A DNA stretch of 8,581 nt from NCBI GenBank assembly GCA_947628105.1, contig CANQYN010000045.1, positions 1 through 8,581 of the forward strand. Direction: 5' to 3'. Numbering within the stretch: the first letter of the stretch is position 1; every line of letters starts with the position of its first letter. The notes beneath the pieces were generated by a model. That model did not search any database. It worked only from the letters and a program-made list of their open reading frames with translations, and was not told the origin of the DNA. The stretch comes from an uncultured Bacilli bacterium. GTDB lineage: Bacteria > Bacillota_I > Bacilli_A > RF39 > UBA660. Position numbers and translations under genes: made by a program. This document shows, piece by piece, positions 1 through 6,061 of this stretch.

Positions 1-1526
1 GTGACCCTCAAAAAGGAAATTGTTGGAATCCGATGACGCTTCCTTATTCATTATATAAATCAGGAAATCAAGATAAAGCAAACGAGTTATTGGATGACTT
101 GGCTCGAAACATTATTTATGATGCTCAAAATAAAGCGGATGATCCTTTCTGGGAAAATACGGGAGCGGATTATTTTGCCGGAGTTTCTCTTGCTTTATTT
201 GACGATGGAAAACCAGAAGAAATAAATTTAAATAGTATTAATTTAATGACGACAGTAGGAGAAGAAAAAATAGGTGGGACTCGTTACATAAATGAATACT
301 TTAGCGATAAAGATCAAACCTCTTCTGCCTATGTTAATGCATCTGGTACTTTGCTTTCTCCTAATGAAACAAGAGGAAGTATTATTTCTGTATTTAAACA
401 AAAGATAAAAATGTTTGCCTCTCGTGAAAATTTATCAGAAATGTTATCTCATAGTGATTTTAATATGGAAGATATTGGTCGCAAAAAAACAGCAGTATTT
501 ATTGTCGTTCAAGATGAAAAAACTACCTATCACTCATTGGTCACTATTTTTTTGAAACAGTGTTATGAAACATTAATTCGAGTTGCTCAAGAAACGGGCG
601 GAGAACTTCCTTTCCGGACAAACTTTATATTGGATGAGTTTGCCAATATGCCCCCTCTTAAGGATGTAACGACCATGGTAACAGCCGCTCGTTCACGAAG
701 AATTCGCTTTAATTTTATTATTCAAAATTTTGCTCAATTAAATGAAGTTTATGGAAAGGAAAATGCGGATACCATAAAAGGAAACTGTAGTAATATTATT
801 TATTTAATCAGTAGTGAATTATCGTCTTTAGAGGAAATTAGTAAGCTTTGCGGAGAAAAGAAATCAAAAGATAAAGATAAAACGGCATCTACACCATTAG
901 TCACAGTCAGTGATTTACAACGTCTACCTGAGAATACTTTAATTTTACTTCGAGCTAGATGTATGCCATTTAAGACAAAAATGACACCAAATTGGCAGAT
1001 GGAAAAAATGGGTGCTTGGGGGAAAAAATATAAAAAAGCTACCTACCCACAACGGGAAAAACAAAAAATTCATGTGTTTGATTTGAAAAAAGTAGTTGAT
1101 GAAAAGCGCAAGAAAAAAATTGATAGTATGTTAGGTGGAGATTCTCCTATGGTCGGAATGAGACCACCGATGTTTGGTGGCGGGCCATCTCCTTTCGCAG
1201 GAATGGGAATGGGACCAGAAAAAATTTCTGAAACTCCTTCTCCAAAACCAAAATTGAATGTAGAAGAATTAGTTCGAAAAATTGATGAGAGAATTGCCGA
1301 AATCGAAGAACAAGAGAAAAAGGAACAAGAGATTGCGGATAAGAAAAATAAGGAAAAACCTAAATCTATTATGGCAAGTGGAGTAACGATTAAGAAAAAA
1401 GAAGAAACGCATGATAAATTGCCTGAAACTACGCCAGAAAAAATTGATAAAGATAAAAAACTTAGTCAAGAAAAAATTACTGACGATCAATTCTTTGATG
1501 ATTTTTTCTATGATGATGATTTATAA
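1..1526 (+). CDS. VirD4/TraG-family type IV coupling ATPase (5' end outside window)
   Basis: Partial gene. The reading frame is open from base 3 back to the window edge, so the ATG at 33 is internal. The residues before it (DPQKGNCWNP) match the DP..G..WNP stretch of TraG/VirD4 proteins. Family role: a hexameric membrane-bound ATPase that delivers DNA or protein substrates to a type IV secretion channel. The Walker A part would lie upstream. The Walker B motif is visible at about 624-650 (FILDEFANMP, with Asp-Glu at 633-638), followed by a NFIIQNFAQL segment typical of the family. The C-terminal tail is distinctive: a Gly/Met/Pro-rich linker (about 1128-1218), a charged probable coiled coil (about 1253-1340), a Lys/Glu-rich stretch, and an acidic-aromatic end, DDQFFDDFFYDDDL. 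No relaxase or other secretion gene is visible, so element membership is unknown. By eye the gene is somewhat less A+T-rich than genes downstream. The family call is firm; the biological role is not. Confidence 0.85.
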   Translation, partial: DPQKGNCWNPMTLPYSLYKSGNQDKANELLDDLARNIIYDAQNKADDPFWENTGADYFAGVSLALFDDGKPEEINLNSINLMTTVGEEKIGGTRYINEYFSDKDQTSSAYVNASGTLLSPNETRGSIISVFKQKIKMFASRENLSEMLSHSDFNMEDIGRKKTAVFIVVQDEKTTYHSLVTIFLKQCYETLIRVAQETGGELPFRTNFILDEFANMPPLKDVTTMVTAARSRRIRFNFIIQNFAQLNEVYGKENADTIKGNCSNIIYLISSELSSLEEISKLCGEKKSKDKDKTASTPLVTVSDLQRLPENTLILLRARCMPFKTKMTPNWQMEKMGAWGKKYKKATYPQREKQKIHVFDLKKVVDEKRKKKIDSMLGGDSPMVGMRPPMFGGGPSPFAGMGMGPEKISETPSPKPKLNVEELVRKIDERIAEIEEQEKKEQEIADKKNKEKPKSIMASGVTIKKKEETHDKLPETTPEKIDKDKKLSQEKITDDQFFDDFFYDDDL

Positions 1527-1531
1527 AATCA

Positions 1532-1571
1532 AAAAATCACCTGATGCATACAATGTAGTAGGGTGATTTTT
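1532..1571 (+). terminator. Intrinsic terminator-like hairpin after the coupling ATPase gene
   Basis: Perfect 10-base arms AAAAATCACC (1532-1541) and GGTGATTTTT (1562-1571) follow the TAA at 1524-1526. The 20-base loop can form a further small stem (TGCAT 1545-1549 with ATGTA 1553-1557, one G-T pair). The T run is inside the right arm. That arm also contains the ribosome binding site of the next gene, so the structure may act on translation as well as on termination. Confidence 0.7.
1561..1567 (+). promoter_or_regulatory. Ribosome binding site of the rhodanese gene, inside a hairpin arm
   Basis: GGGTGAT matches the 3' part of the extended Shine-Dalgarno AGGAGGTGAT and sits six bases before the ATG at 1574. 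The same GGTGA type of site precedes the genes at 4469 and 6107, which supports it as genuine. In any transcript that reads through from upstream, it would be paired with the left arm at 1532-1541. Confidence 0.65.
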
Positions 1572-1573
1572 AA

Positions 1574-1861
1574 ATGTCTAGTATTTCGATAGAAAACTTT
1601 TTAAGATTACCACATGATATATCTATTATTGATATTCGAAATCGGGAAAAATATAACGACAATCATATTCCTGGCGCAAAAAATATTGATTTTGATGCTT
1701 TACTATTGAGGCCGAATTTATATTTACAACGAGGTAAAACCTATTATATTTATTGTCAAAAAGGAAAAAGTAGTCTGAATTTATGTCAGATATTAAATCG
1801 TCAAGGATATCAAACGGTAAGTTTAATAGGGGGATATGAAGAATGGGTGATGAAACATTAA
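1574..1861 (+). CDS. Single-domain rhodanese-like sulfurtransferase
   Basis: A 95-residue protein with one rhodanese domain, about the size of GlpE/PspE-type proteins. Visible family features are the IIDIRNREKYNDNHIPGAKNI segment (residues 18-38), the active-site loop CQKGKSS with candidate catalytic Cys61, and the closing GGYEEW segment. Such proteins carry a persulfide on the cysteine and transfer sulfur to thiol or cyanide acceptors. The physiological acceptor cannot be told here. No signal peptide or membrane segment is visible, so it is probably cytoplasmic. ATG 1574 is the only Met in the first 90 residues and has a GGGTGAT site six bases upstream. It is followed by its own strong terminator. 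Its promoter is unclear: a TACAAT (1549-1554) lies inside the preceding hairpin loop but has no good -35 partner. Confidence 0.85.
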   Translation: MSSISIENFLRLPHDISIIDIRNREKYNDNHIPGAKNIDFDALLLRPNLYLQRGKTYYIYCQKGKSSLNLCQILNRQGYQTVSLIGGYEEWVMKH

Positions 1862-1880
1862 AGGCTCTATTTTTAATGTG

Positions 1881-1913
1881 ATGTAGGGAATTATTGCAAT
1901 CCCTACATTTTTT
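1881..1913 (+). terminator. Intrinsic terminator after the rhodanese gene
   Basis: Perfect 9-base arms ATGTAGGGA (1881-1889) and TCCCTACAT (1900-1908), a 10-base loop, and a T run at 1908-1913. It begins 20 bases after the stop codon and separates the rhodanese gene from cdaA. Confidence 0.85.
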
Positions 1914-1933
1914 GATAAACAAAGATGTTTGTC

Positions 1934-1962
1934 TTGTTCAAACGAAGCGGATATGATATAAT
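1934..1962 (+). promoter_or_regulatory. Extended -10 promoter of cdaA-cdaR
   Basis: A perfect extended -10, TGATATAAT (1954-1962), with a weak -35 TTGTTC (1934-1939) at a 17-base spacer. Transcription would start near 1969-1970. The upstream ATG at 1971 would then lie at the very 5' end of the mRNA, which is a reason to place the cdaA start at 1992. Confidence 0.75.
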
Positions 1963-1979
1963 TTAAAAGAATGATAAAC

Positions 1980-1985
1980 GGAGGT
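1980..1985 (+). promoter_or_regulatory. Ribosome binding site that sets the cdaA start
   Basis: GGAGGT lies six bases before the ATG at 1992. The in-frame ATG at 1971 is upstream of this site and has no Shine-Dalgarno of its own, so 1992 is preferred. Confidence 0.85.
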
Positions 1986-1991
1986 AAGTAT

Positions 1992-2807
1992 ATGACATTT
2001 GATAGTATTATAAATTTAGTAACTAAAATAATGGATGTTATGGTAGTATGGTTTTTACTATATTATATTTTGAAAAATTTTAGAAGAAATGTAAAAATGG
2101 TACTACTTTTTAAAGGAATTTTAATTTTAATTGCACTAAAAATTGCCAGTGATATATTTAATCTAGTAACAGTTGGATATATACTGGATTATATTATTAC
2201 TTGGGGACCTTTGGCACTTATCGTTATATTTCAACCAGAGATTAGAAATGTGTTAGAGTACTTAGGAAGAAGCCAATTGTTGGGACGCCATAAAGTATTG
2301 ACGGTAGATGAGCGAGAAAAAGTAGTATATGAAATTGCAACCGCAATGGATTATTTAAAGAAATCTCGTATTGGAGCTTTAATTGTTATTGAACGTGATA
2401 ATAGTTTAAACGATTATATTGAAAAATCAAAAAAACTATATGCTGATATTTCTTCAGATTTATTGATTGCTATTTTCTTTCCAAATAATCCATTACATGA
2501 TGGAGGAACAATTATACAGGGCGATAAAATTACAAGTGCTGGTGCGGTCTTCCCAACGAGTGATAATTTAAAAATTAGTAAGCGATTGGGAACTAGACAT
2601 AGAGCTGCTTTAGGAATTTCTGAAACAGGTGATTGTATTGCTTTGATTGTATCAGAAGAAACGGGAAGAATTTCAATTGCGATGAATGGAGAATTAAATT
2701 ATAATTTGACTATTGATGAGTTAAAGATGATTTTATTAGAAGAATTAAGACCAAAGAAAACGATATTTACAGAAGAAGGAGACGATCAAGATGAAGAAAA
2801 TAATTAA
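1992..2807 (+). CDS. cdaA: Diadenylate cyclase CdaA (c-di-AMP synthase)
   Basis: A 271-residue membrane protein that makes c-di-AMP from two ATP. This second messenger controls potassium and osmolyte transport and cell-wall homeostasis in Firmicutes. The architecture is as expected: three membrane helices (about 14-29, 36-53, 60-80), then a cytoplasmic DAC domain (about 95-255). The nucleotide-binding motifs are visible as NPLHDGG (Asp170-Gly172) and GTRHRAALG (Arg202-His203-Arg204), with the VSEETG segment after them. The usual DGA motif reads DGG here; the Asp and first Gly are kept, so activity is likely retained. The start at 1992 is set by GGAGGT. The last 17 bases overlap cdaR, which implies translational coupling. 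The C-terminal tail is acidic. The usual third partner, glmM, does not follow. Confidence 0.95.
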   Translation: MTFDSIINLVTKIMDVMVVWFLLYYILKNFRRNVKMVLLFKGILILIALKIASDIFNLVTVGYILDYIITWGPLALIVIFQPEIRNVLEYLGRSQLLGRHKVLTVDEREKVVYEIATAMDYLKKSRIGALIVIERDNSLNDYIEKSKKLYADISSDLLIAIFFPNNPLHDGGTIIQGDKITSAGAVFPTSDNLKISKRLGTRHRAALGISETGDCIALIVSEETGRISIAMNGELNYNLTIDELKMILLEELRPKKTIFTEEGDDQDEENN

Positions 2808-4155
2808 AATGATAAAAACCTTCTTTCATAATATTGGCGTCATTATTGATCGAACGATTGTAACGCCTGTCACTAAATTAATTTTTCGACTTACTAAAAA
2901 GTTTGAAAGTTCAGGAAAAAATATTGAGAATTGGCTATCTTCTACTAATACATTACTTTTTATTTCATTATTTATCGCTATTGCAATCTTTATCATGATT
3001 GATCGAAAAATTATTGTATTTAATGATAATGAAGCAGAAGTACTTCAAAATCAACCGGTTAATGTCGTTTATAATGAAGAGGCATATGTTGTAGAAGGAC
3101 TCCCAGAATCGGTTGATATTACCTTAATTGGAAGTAAGACAGATTTGTATATTGCCAAGCAATCTTCTACTCATGATATTACGGTTGATTTAAGTGGGTT
3201 AACACCAGGAACGCATCGTGTCGATGTCAAATATAATCGAAATGCAGGAAATATTCGTTATATGGTAAATCCTTCTAGTGTAACCGTTGTTATTTATCCA
3301 AAAGTATCAAAGACGATGTCTCTTTCGACAGAAGTGTTAAATAGTGATGTTTTAGACTCTAAGTTGGTTGTCGACGATATTAAGTATGATACTGATAAAG
3401 TTGTCGTTAAAGGGGCGGAACATCAATTAGAACAAGTAGCGACGGTAAAAGCATTGATTAATTTAGAAGGACTTGCATCTTATGAAGAAGGAAAAAATAC
3501 ATTAAAAGATGTTCCTTTAATTGCTTATGATGAAAATGGAGATAAAGTGGATATTGAAATCGTTCCTCAAAAAATTGATGTCGATGTTGAAATATCTTCT
3601 CCTCATGAAGAAATTCCTATCCAAATCATTCCAAAAGGAGAGTTAAGTTTTGGTCTTGGAATTAGTTCTATCGAATCAAGTGAAGCAAAAGTGATGGCGT
3701 ATGGCTCTACCAAAGCGTTAAAAGAATTAAAAGAAGTAGGATACATTCCTATCGAGATAGATGTTGATAAATTAAAAGAAAATAAAGAATATCGCGTCGA
3801 AATTCCAAAACCAGTAGGAATTAAAGCTCTATCTGTTAATAATATTACAATTCGAGTAACAGTTGGGGAAGCAGATAGCATCGATTTTAAAGATATTAGT
3901 ATCGACACAAGAAATTTGGGTGAGGACTATTCTGTTCAAGGATTAAGTAAAGATGACACTACTGTAACAGTTACTGTAAAAGGAGTTAAATCGGTAATTA
4001 AAAATCTACGTTCTAGTGATATTCATGCTTACATTGATTTAGACGGATATAAAGCGGGAACTTATGATGTAGATGTCAAAGTAGAAGGAACAGATTCAAA
4101 ATTACAATATGTATCAAAAACAAAACAAATTAAAGTAAAATTACAAAAAAAATAA
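2791..4155 (+). CDS. cdaR: CdaR (YbbR-domain regulator of CdaA)
   Basis: A 454-residue single-pass membrane protein, the usual partner and regulator of CdaA. A transmembrane helix (about 53-70) is followed by a mostly extracytoplasmic part that can be read as four YbbR-type beta-rich repeats (about 80-170, 175-268, 272-359, 365-452). These show recurring patterns such as VKGAEHQLEQV, YGSTKALKEL and VKGVKSVIKNL. It overlaps cdaA by 17 bases and has a GAAGGAG site at 2775-2781, nine bases before the ATG, so the two proteins are probably made together. The cytoplasmic N-terminus of about 52 residues is odd, since CdaR proteins such as the Bacillus one usually start close to the membrane helix. 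It contains a basic, possibly amphipathic helix and could contact CdaA or the membrane. The stop codon enters the terminator stem. Confidence 0.92.
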   Translation: MKKIIKMIKTFFHNIGVIIDRTIVTPVTKLIFRLTKKFESSGKNIENWLSSTNTLLFISLFIAIAIFIMIDRKIIVFNDNEAEVLQNQPVNVVYNEEAYVVEGLPESVDITLIGSKTDLYIAKQSSTHDITVDLSGLTPGTHRVDVKYNRNAGNIRYMVNPSSVTVVIYPKVSKTMSLSTEVLNSDVLDSKLVVDDIKYDTDKVVVKGAEHQLEQVATVKALINLEGLASYEEGKNTLKDVPLIAYDENGDKVDIEIVPQKIDVDVEISSPHEEIPIQIIPKGELSFGLGISSIESSEAKVMAYGSTKALKELKEVGYIPIEIDVDKLKENKEYRVEIPKPVGIKALSVNNITIRVTVGEADSIDFKDISIDTRNLGEDYSVQGLSKDDTTVTVTVKGVKSVIKNLRSSDIHAYIDLDGYKAGTYDVDVKVEGTDSKLQYVSKTKQIKVKLQKK

Positions 4156-4178
4156 CTTCACATAGGTGAAGTTTTTTT
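4154..4178. terminator. Bidirectional terminator shared by cdaR and the convergent DUF378 gene
   Basis: Arms AACTTCAC (4154-4161) and GTGAAGTT (4166-4173) with a four-base loop. On the + strand it is followed by T4172-T4178. Read from the - strand, the A run at 4145-4152 becomes a T run. The cdaR stop (4153-4155) overlaps the stem, and the convergent stop codon (4177-4179) begins in the T run. Confidence 0.88.
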
Positions 4179-4368
4179 AATCATGATGTTCAAATAATAA
4201 GCCGATATTAATTAATCCAGCTATTCCTACTAATGTATAAATAATTCTCGCAATAATATTCATACCAAATAAGTAGTCAATAGGATTAAAGTTAAAAAGT
4301 CCTACCATTCCCCATATAATTGCCCCGATAATAGTAAGAACTAAAGCAATTTTTTGTAAAACTTCCAT
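4177..4368 (-). CDS. Small DUF378-family membrane protein
   Basis: A 63-residue protein with two predicted membrane helices (about 6-24 and 37-59). The pattern IGAIIWGMVGLFNFNPIDYL, then ARIIYTLVGIAGL, is that of the DUF378 family, whose function is not established. The start is supported by an AGGAG site (4377-4381 on the + strand) eight bases upstream of the ATG. It is the only gene in the window on the - strand, lies convergent to cdaR and shares its terminator. It is divergent from the lipoprotein gene at 4469, with about 100 bases between the starts. It is short but clearly real, given the family pattern and the ribosome binding site. Confidence 0.85.
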   Translation of the reverse strand: MEVLQKIALVLTIIGAIIWGMVGLFNFNPIDYLFGMNIIARIIYTLVGIAGLINIGLLFEHHD

Positions 4369-4391
4369 ATTGTTGCTCCTTTCTATAAATT

Positions 4392-4420
4392 ATTATGAAA
4401 GTTTTACTAAAAAATATTCA
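4392..4420 (-). promoter_or_regulatory. Possible promoter of the DUF378 gene
   Basis: On the - strand, CATAAT (4397-4392) could be a -10 box, with TGAATA (4420-4415) as a weak -35 at a 17-base spacer. The match is modest in an A+T-rich gap. It would overlap the -35 box of the divergent promoter at 4417-4446. Confidence 0.35.
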
Positions 4421-4446
4421 TATCTTTCATTTTTTCAAAATATAAT
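4417..4446 (+). promoter_or_regulatory. Promoter of the lipoprotein gene
   Basis: TTCATA (4417-4422, four of six consensus bases) and a perfect TATAAT (4441-4446) with an 18-base spacer. The ribosome binding site GAGGTGA (4458-4464) and ATG 4469 follow closely, leaving a very short leader. Confidence 0.65.
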
Positions 4447-4468
4447 TAAGTGAATATGAGGTGAAGAA

Positions 4469-5470
4469 ATGAGAAAGGTATTTATTTTTACAGTATCTTT
4501 TCTAAGCATTTTCTTAATAACAGGATGCTTTGGAAAGAATAAAAATGATGTTATTGGGAATTTTAAAAAAGAAGTAAATAAAATGAATAGTTACTATATT
4601 ACAGGAGATTTAAAAATTTATAATAATGAAGATAATTATACTTATGATGTAGAAGTATCTTATAAAAAGGATGACAATTTTCGCGTTAGTTTAAAAAATA
4701 AAACCAATGATCACGAACAAATTATTTTAAAAAATAAAGAAGGAGTTTATATATTGACGCCATCATTAAATAAAAGTTTTAAATTTCAAAGTGAATGGCC
4801 ATATAATAATTCACAAAGCTATTTGTTACAAACAATTTTAACAGATATAGAAAACGAGGATGATCCTAAGGTAGAAACAGAAGGAGATTATCGGATTGTA
4901 AAAACAAAAGTAATGTATTCTAACAATACAGAATTAAAAAATCAAAAAATTTATTTTGATAAAGAAGGTACATTAAAAAAGGTAGAAGTATTAGATAAAG
5001 AAGGAAAAGTTAGAATTGATATGAAATTTGGTGAAATTAAGAAAAATGCCAAATTTGATGAAGAATATTTCAATTTGAATACGAATATGAGCATGAAAAA
5101 TGATCAAGCAATAGAAGAAAGCACAAAAGAATTATCAGATGTATTATATCCAATGTATATTCCTCAGGATACTTATCTTGCATCAGAAGATAAAGTAAAA
5201 ACAACTTCAGGAGAAAGAATAATCTTAACCTTTAAAGGAGAAAACCCATTTACTTTAGTAGAAGAGACTGCTGCTGTAAGCGATGAATTAGAAGTGATTA
5301 ATGTAAGTGGCGAACCAGAAATGTTATCAGATGTTTTTGGAAGTGTTAGTGATAACTACATTAGTTGGATTAGTAATGGTGTAGAATATTATGCCTCTTC
5401 GACATCATTGGATGAAGAAGAATTATTGCAAGTCGCTAGATCGGTAACGACACAAGCGTTAGAAAAATAA
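4469..5470 (+). CDS. LolA-fold lipoprotein of the YdcC type with a C-terminal DUF4367-like domain
   Basis: A 333-residue lipoprotein. The N-terminus is a lipoprotein signal peptide with lipobox ITGC, so Cys20 would be lipidated and the protein held on the outer face of the membrane. Residues about 28-205 form a LolA/LppX-like beta domain. The segment ILTPSLNKSFKFQSEWPYNN (about 94-113) is the signature I recognise from YdcC of Bacillus, a sporulation-associated protein of nearly the same length (about 338 residues). Residues about 225-330, beginning LYPMYIPQDTYLASEDKV, resemble DUF4367. The molecular function of this family in Gram-positives is not well established; binding of a lipid or another hydrophobic ligand is a guess from the fold. 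The gene has its own promoter. No terminator is seen before the next gene 49 bases downstream, so some read-through is possible. Confidence 0.85.
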   Translation: MRKVFIFTVSFLSIFLITGCFGKNKNDVIGNFKKEVNKMNSYYITGDLKIYNNEDNYTYDVEVSYKKDDNFRVSLKNKTNDHEQIILKNKEGVYILTPSLNKSFKFQSEWPYNNSQSYLLQTILTDIENEDDPKVETEGDYRIVKTKVMYSNNTELKNQKIYFDKEGTLKKVEVLDKEGKVRIDMKFGEIKKNAKFDEEYFNLNTNMSMKNDQAIEESTKELSDVLYPMYIPQDTYLASEDKVKTTSGERIILTFKGENPFTLVEETAAVSDELEVINVSGEPEMLSDVFGSVSDNYISWISNGVEYYASSTSLDEEELLQVARSVTTQALEK

Positions 5471-5473
5471 ACG

Positions 5474-5503
5474 TTTACTTTCTTATATAAAATATGTTAT
5501 AAT
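5474..5503 (+). promoter_or_regulatory. Extended -10 promoter of the thioredoxin-like gene
   Basis: TTTACT (5474-5479, four of six) and an extended -10 TGTTATAAT (5495-5503) with an 18-base spacer to TATAAT. It starts three bases after the preceding stop codon. Confidence 0.7.
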
Positions 5504-5519
5504 TGAAACGGTGGTAGAA

Positions 5520-6047
5520 ATGACAAAAAAGAAAGTAACAAAAACAAAAAAACAGGCAAGTACCGTAAAGAGTGTTCCTGAAATAAATGATTTAAAAAAA
5601 CTAGGTATTCTTATTATTGTAATCGTGTTAATTTTAGCAGTAATTTATCTTTGCACTGCCAAATTTGAACACCCAGATGATTCAGATATCTTTAATAATA
5701 GTTTACAAACCGCAAAAATTCAGTATAAAGAAATTATGATTGGAACTATTTTTCAACAAGGAAATGGAGATTATTATGTCCTTGTCATTGATGATAAAGA
5801 TCCTTTCGCTGACATGCTTACAAAAGCAGCGGAAACGTATCAAGAACAGGAACATAAAGTAAAGTTATATACCGTAGATTTAAATAATATTTTTAATAAA
5901 AGTTCCAAAGCTAAGAAAAGCAATTTTGAAAAAGATAATTTAAAATTTAAAGGGAATACGTTATTGACAATTAAAGATAAAGAAATTATCGAGACAATCG
6001 AGGATTCTACAAAGATTAATAATAAACTTTCAGAACTTAATAAATAG
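5520..6047 (+). CDS. Membrane-anchored thioredoxin-like protein lacking CXXC
   Basis: A 175-residue protein. A lysine-rich cytoplasmic tail (1-27) is followed by one membrane helix (28-47) and an outer domain of about 125 residues. The order of elements resembles a thioredoxin fold: GDYYVLVIDDKDP (strand), ADMLTKAAETYQEQEHKV (helix), KLYTVDLNN (strand), then KFKGNTLLTIKDKEIIE, which matches the usual GTPTL..IKDGKI hairpin. The redox CXXC motif and the cis-proline are both absent, and the only cysteine (Cys45) is in the membrane helix. It is therefore unlikely to be an oxidoreductase; a binding or structural role is inferred. The start at ATG 5520 is chosen because GGTGGT (5510-5515) precedes it, whereas the in-frame GTG at 5511 has no upstream site. 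The stop codon lies in the loop of its own terminator. The fold assignment is moderately sure; the function is unknown. Confidence 0.7.
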   Translation: MTKKKVTKTKKQASTVKSVPEINDLKKLGILIIVIVLILAVIYLCTAKFEHPDDSDIFNNSLQTAKIQYKEIMIGTIFQQGNGDYYVLVIDDKDPFADMLTKAAETYQEQEHKVKLYTVDLNNIFNKSSKAKKSNFEKDNLKFKGNTLLTIKDKEIIETIEDSTKINNKLSELNK

Positions 6048-6060
6048 TTAAGTTCTTTTT
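6032..6060 (+). terminator. Intrinsic terminator overlapping the 3' end of the thioredoxin-like gene
   Basis: Arms AGAACTTAA (6032-6040) and TTAAGTTCT (6048-6056), a seven-base loop holding the TAG stop (6045-6047), then a T run at 6056-6060. The left arm is coding sequence. Confidence 0.8.
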
Positions 6061-6061
6061 G

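Noticed and set aside
33..35. ATG as the start of the coupling ATPase
   Set aside because: The frame is open to the window edge with family-like residues before it, and there is no suitable ribosome binding site.
1269..1490. Open frame on the - strand, 73 codons, Phe/Leu-rich
   Set aside because: It is the complement of the lysine/glutamate-rich tail of the coupling ATPase; its composition is the mirror of AAA/GAA codons and it has no family pattern.
1626..1922. Open frame on the - strand, 98 codons
   Set aside because: It lies opposite the rhodanese gene and runs through its terminator; the rhodanese frame has clear family motifs and this one has none.
1919..1932. Small inverted repeat ACAAA-GATG-TTTGT just upstream of the cdaA -35 box
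   Set aside because: Five-base arms in A+T-rich DNA are easily found by chance, and nothing else supports an operator.
1971..1973. ATG as the start of cdaA
   Set aside because: It coincides with the predicted transcription start and precedes the GGAGGT that fits ATG 1992.
3603..3908. Open frame on the - strand, 101 codons
   Set aside because: It is a shadow of cdaR with low-complexity Ser/Ile/Leu content and no recognisable domain.
5511..5513. GTG as the start of the thioredoxin-like gene
   Set aside because: No Shine-Dalgarno lies upstream; the GTG is itself part of the GGTGGT site that serves ATG 5520.
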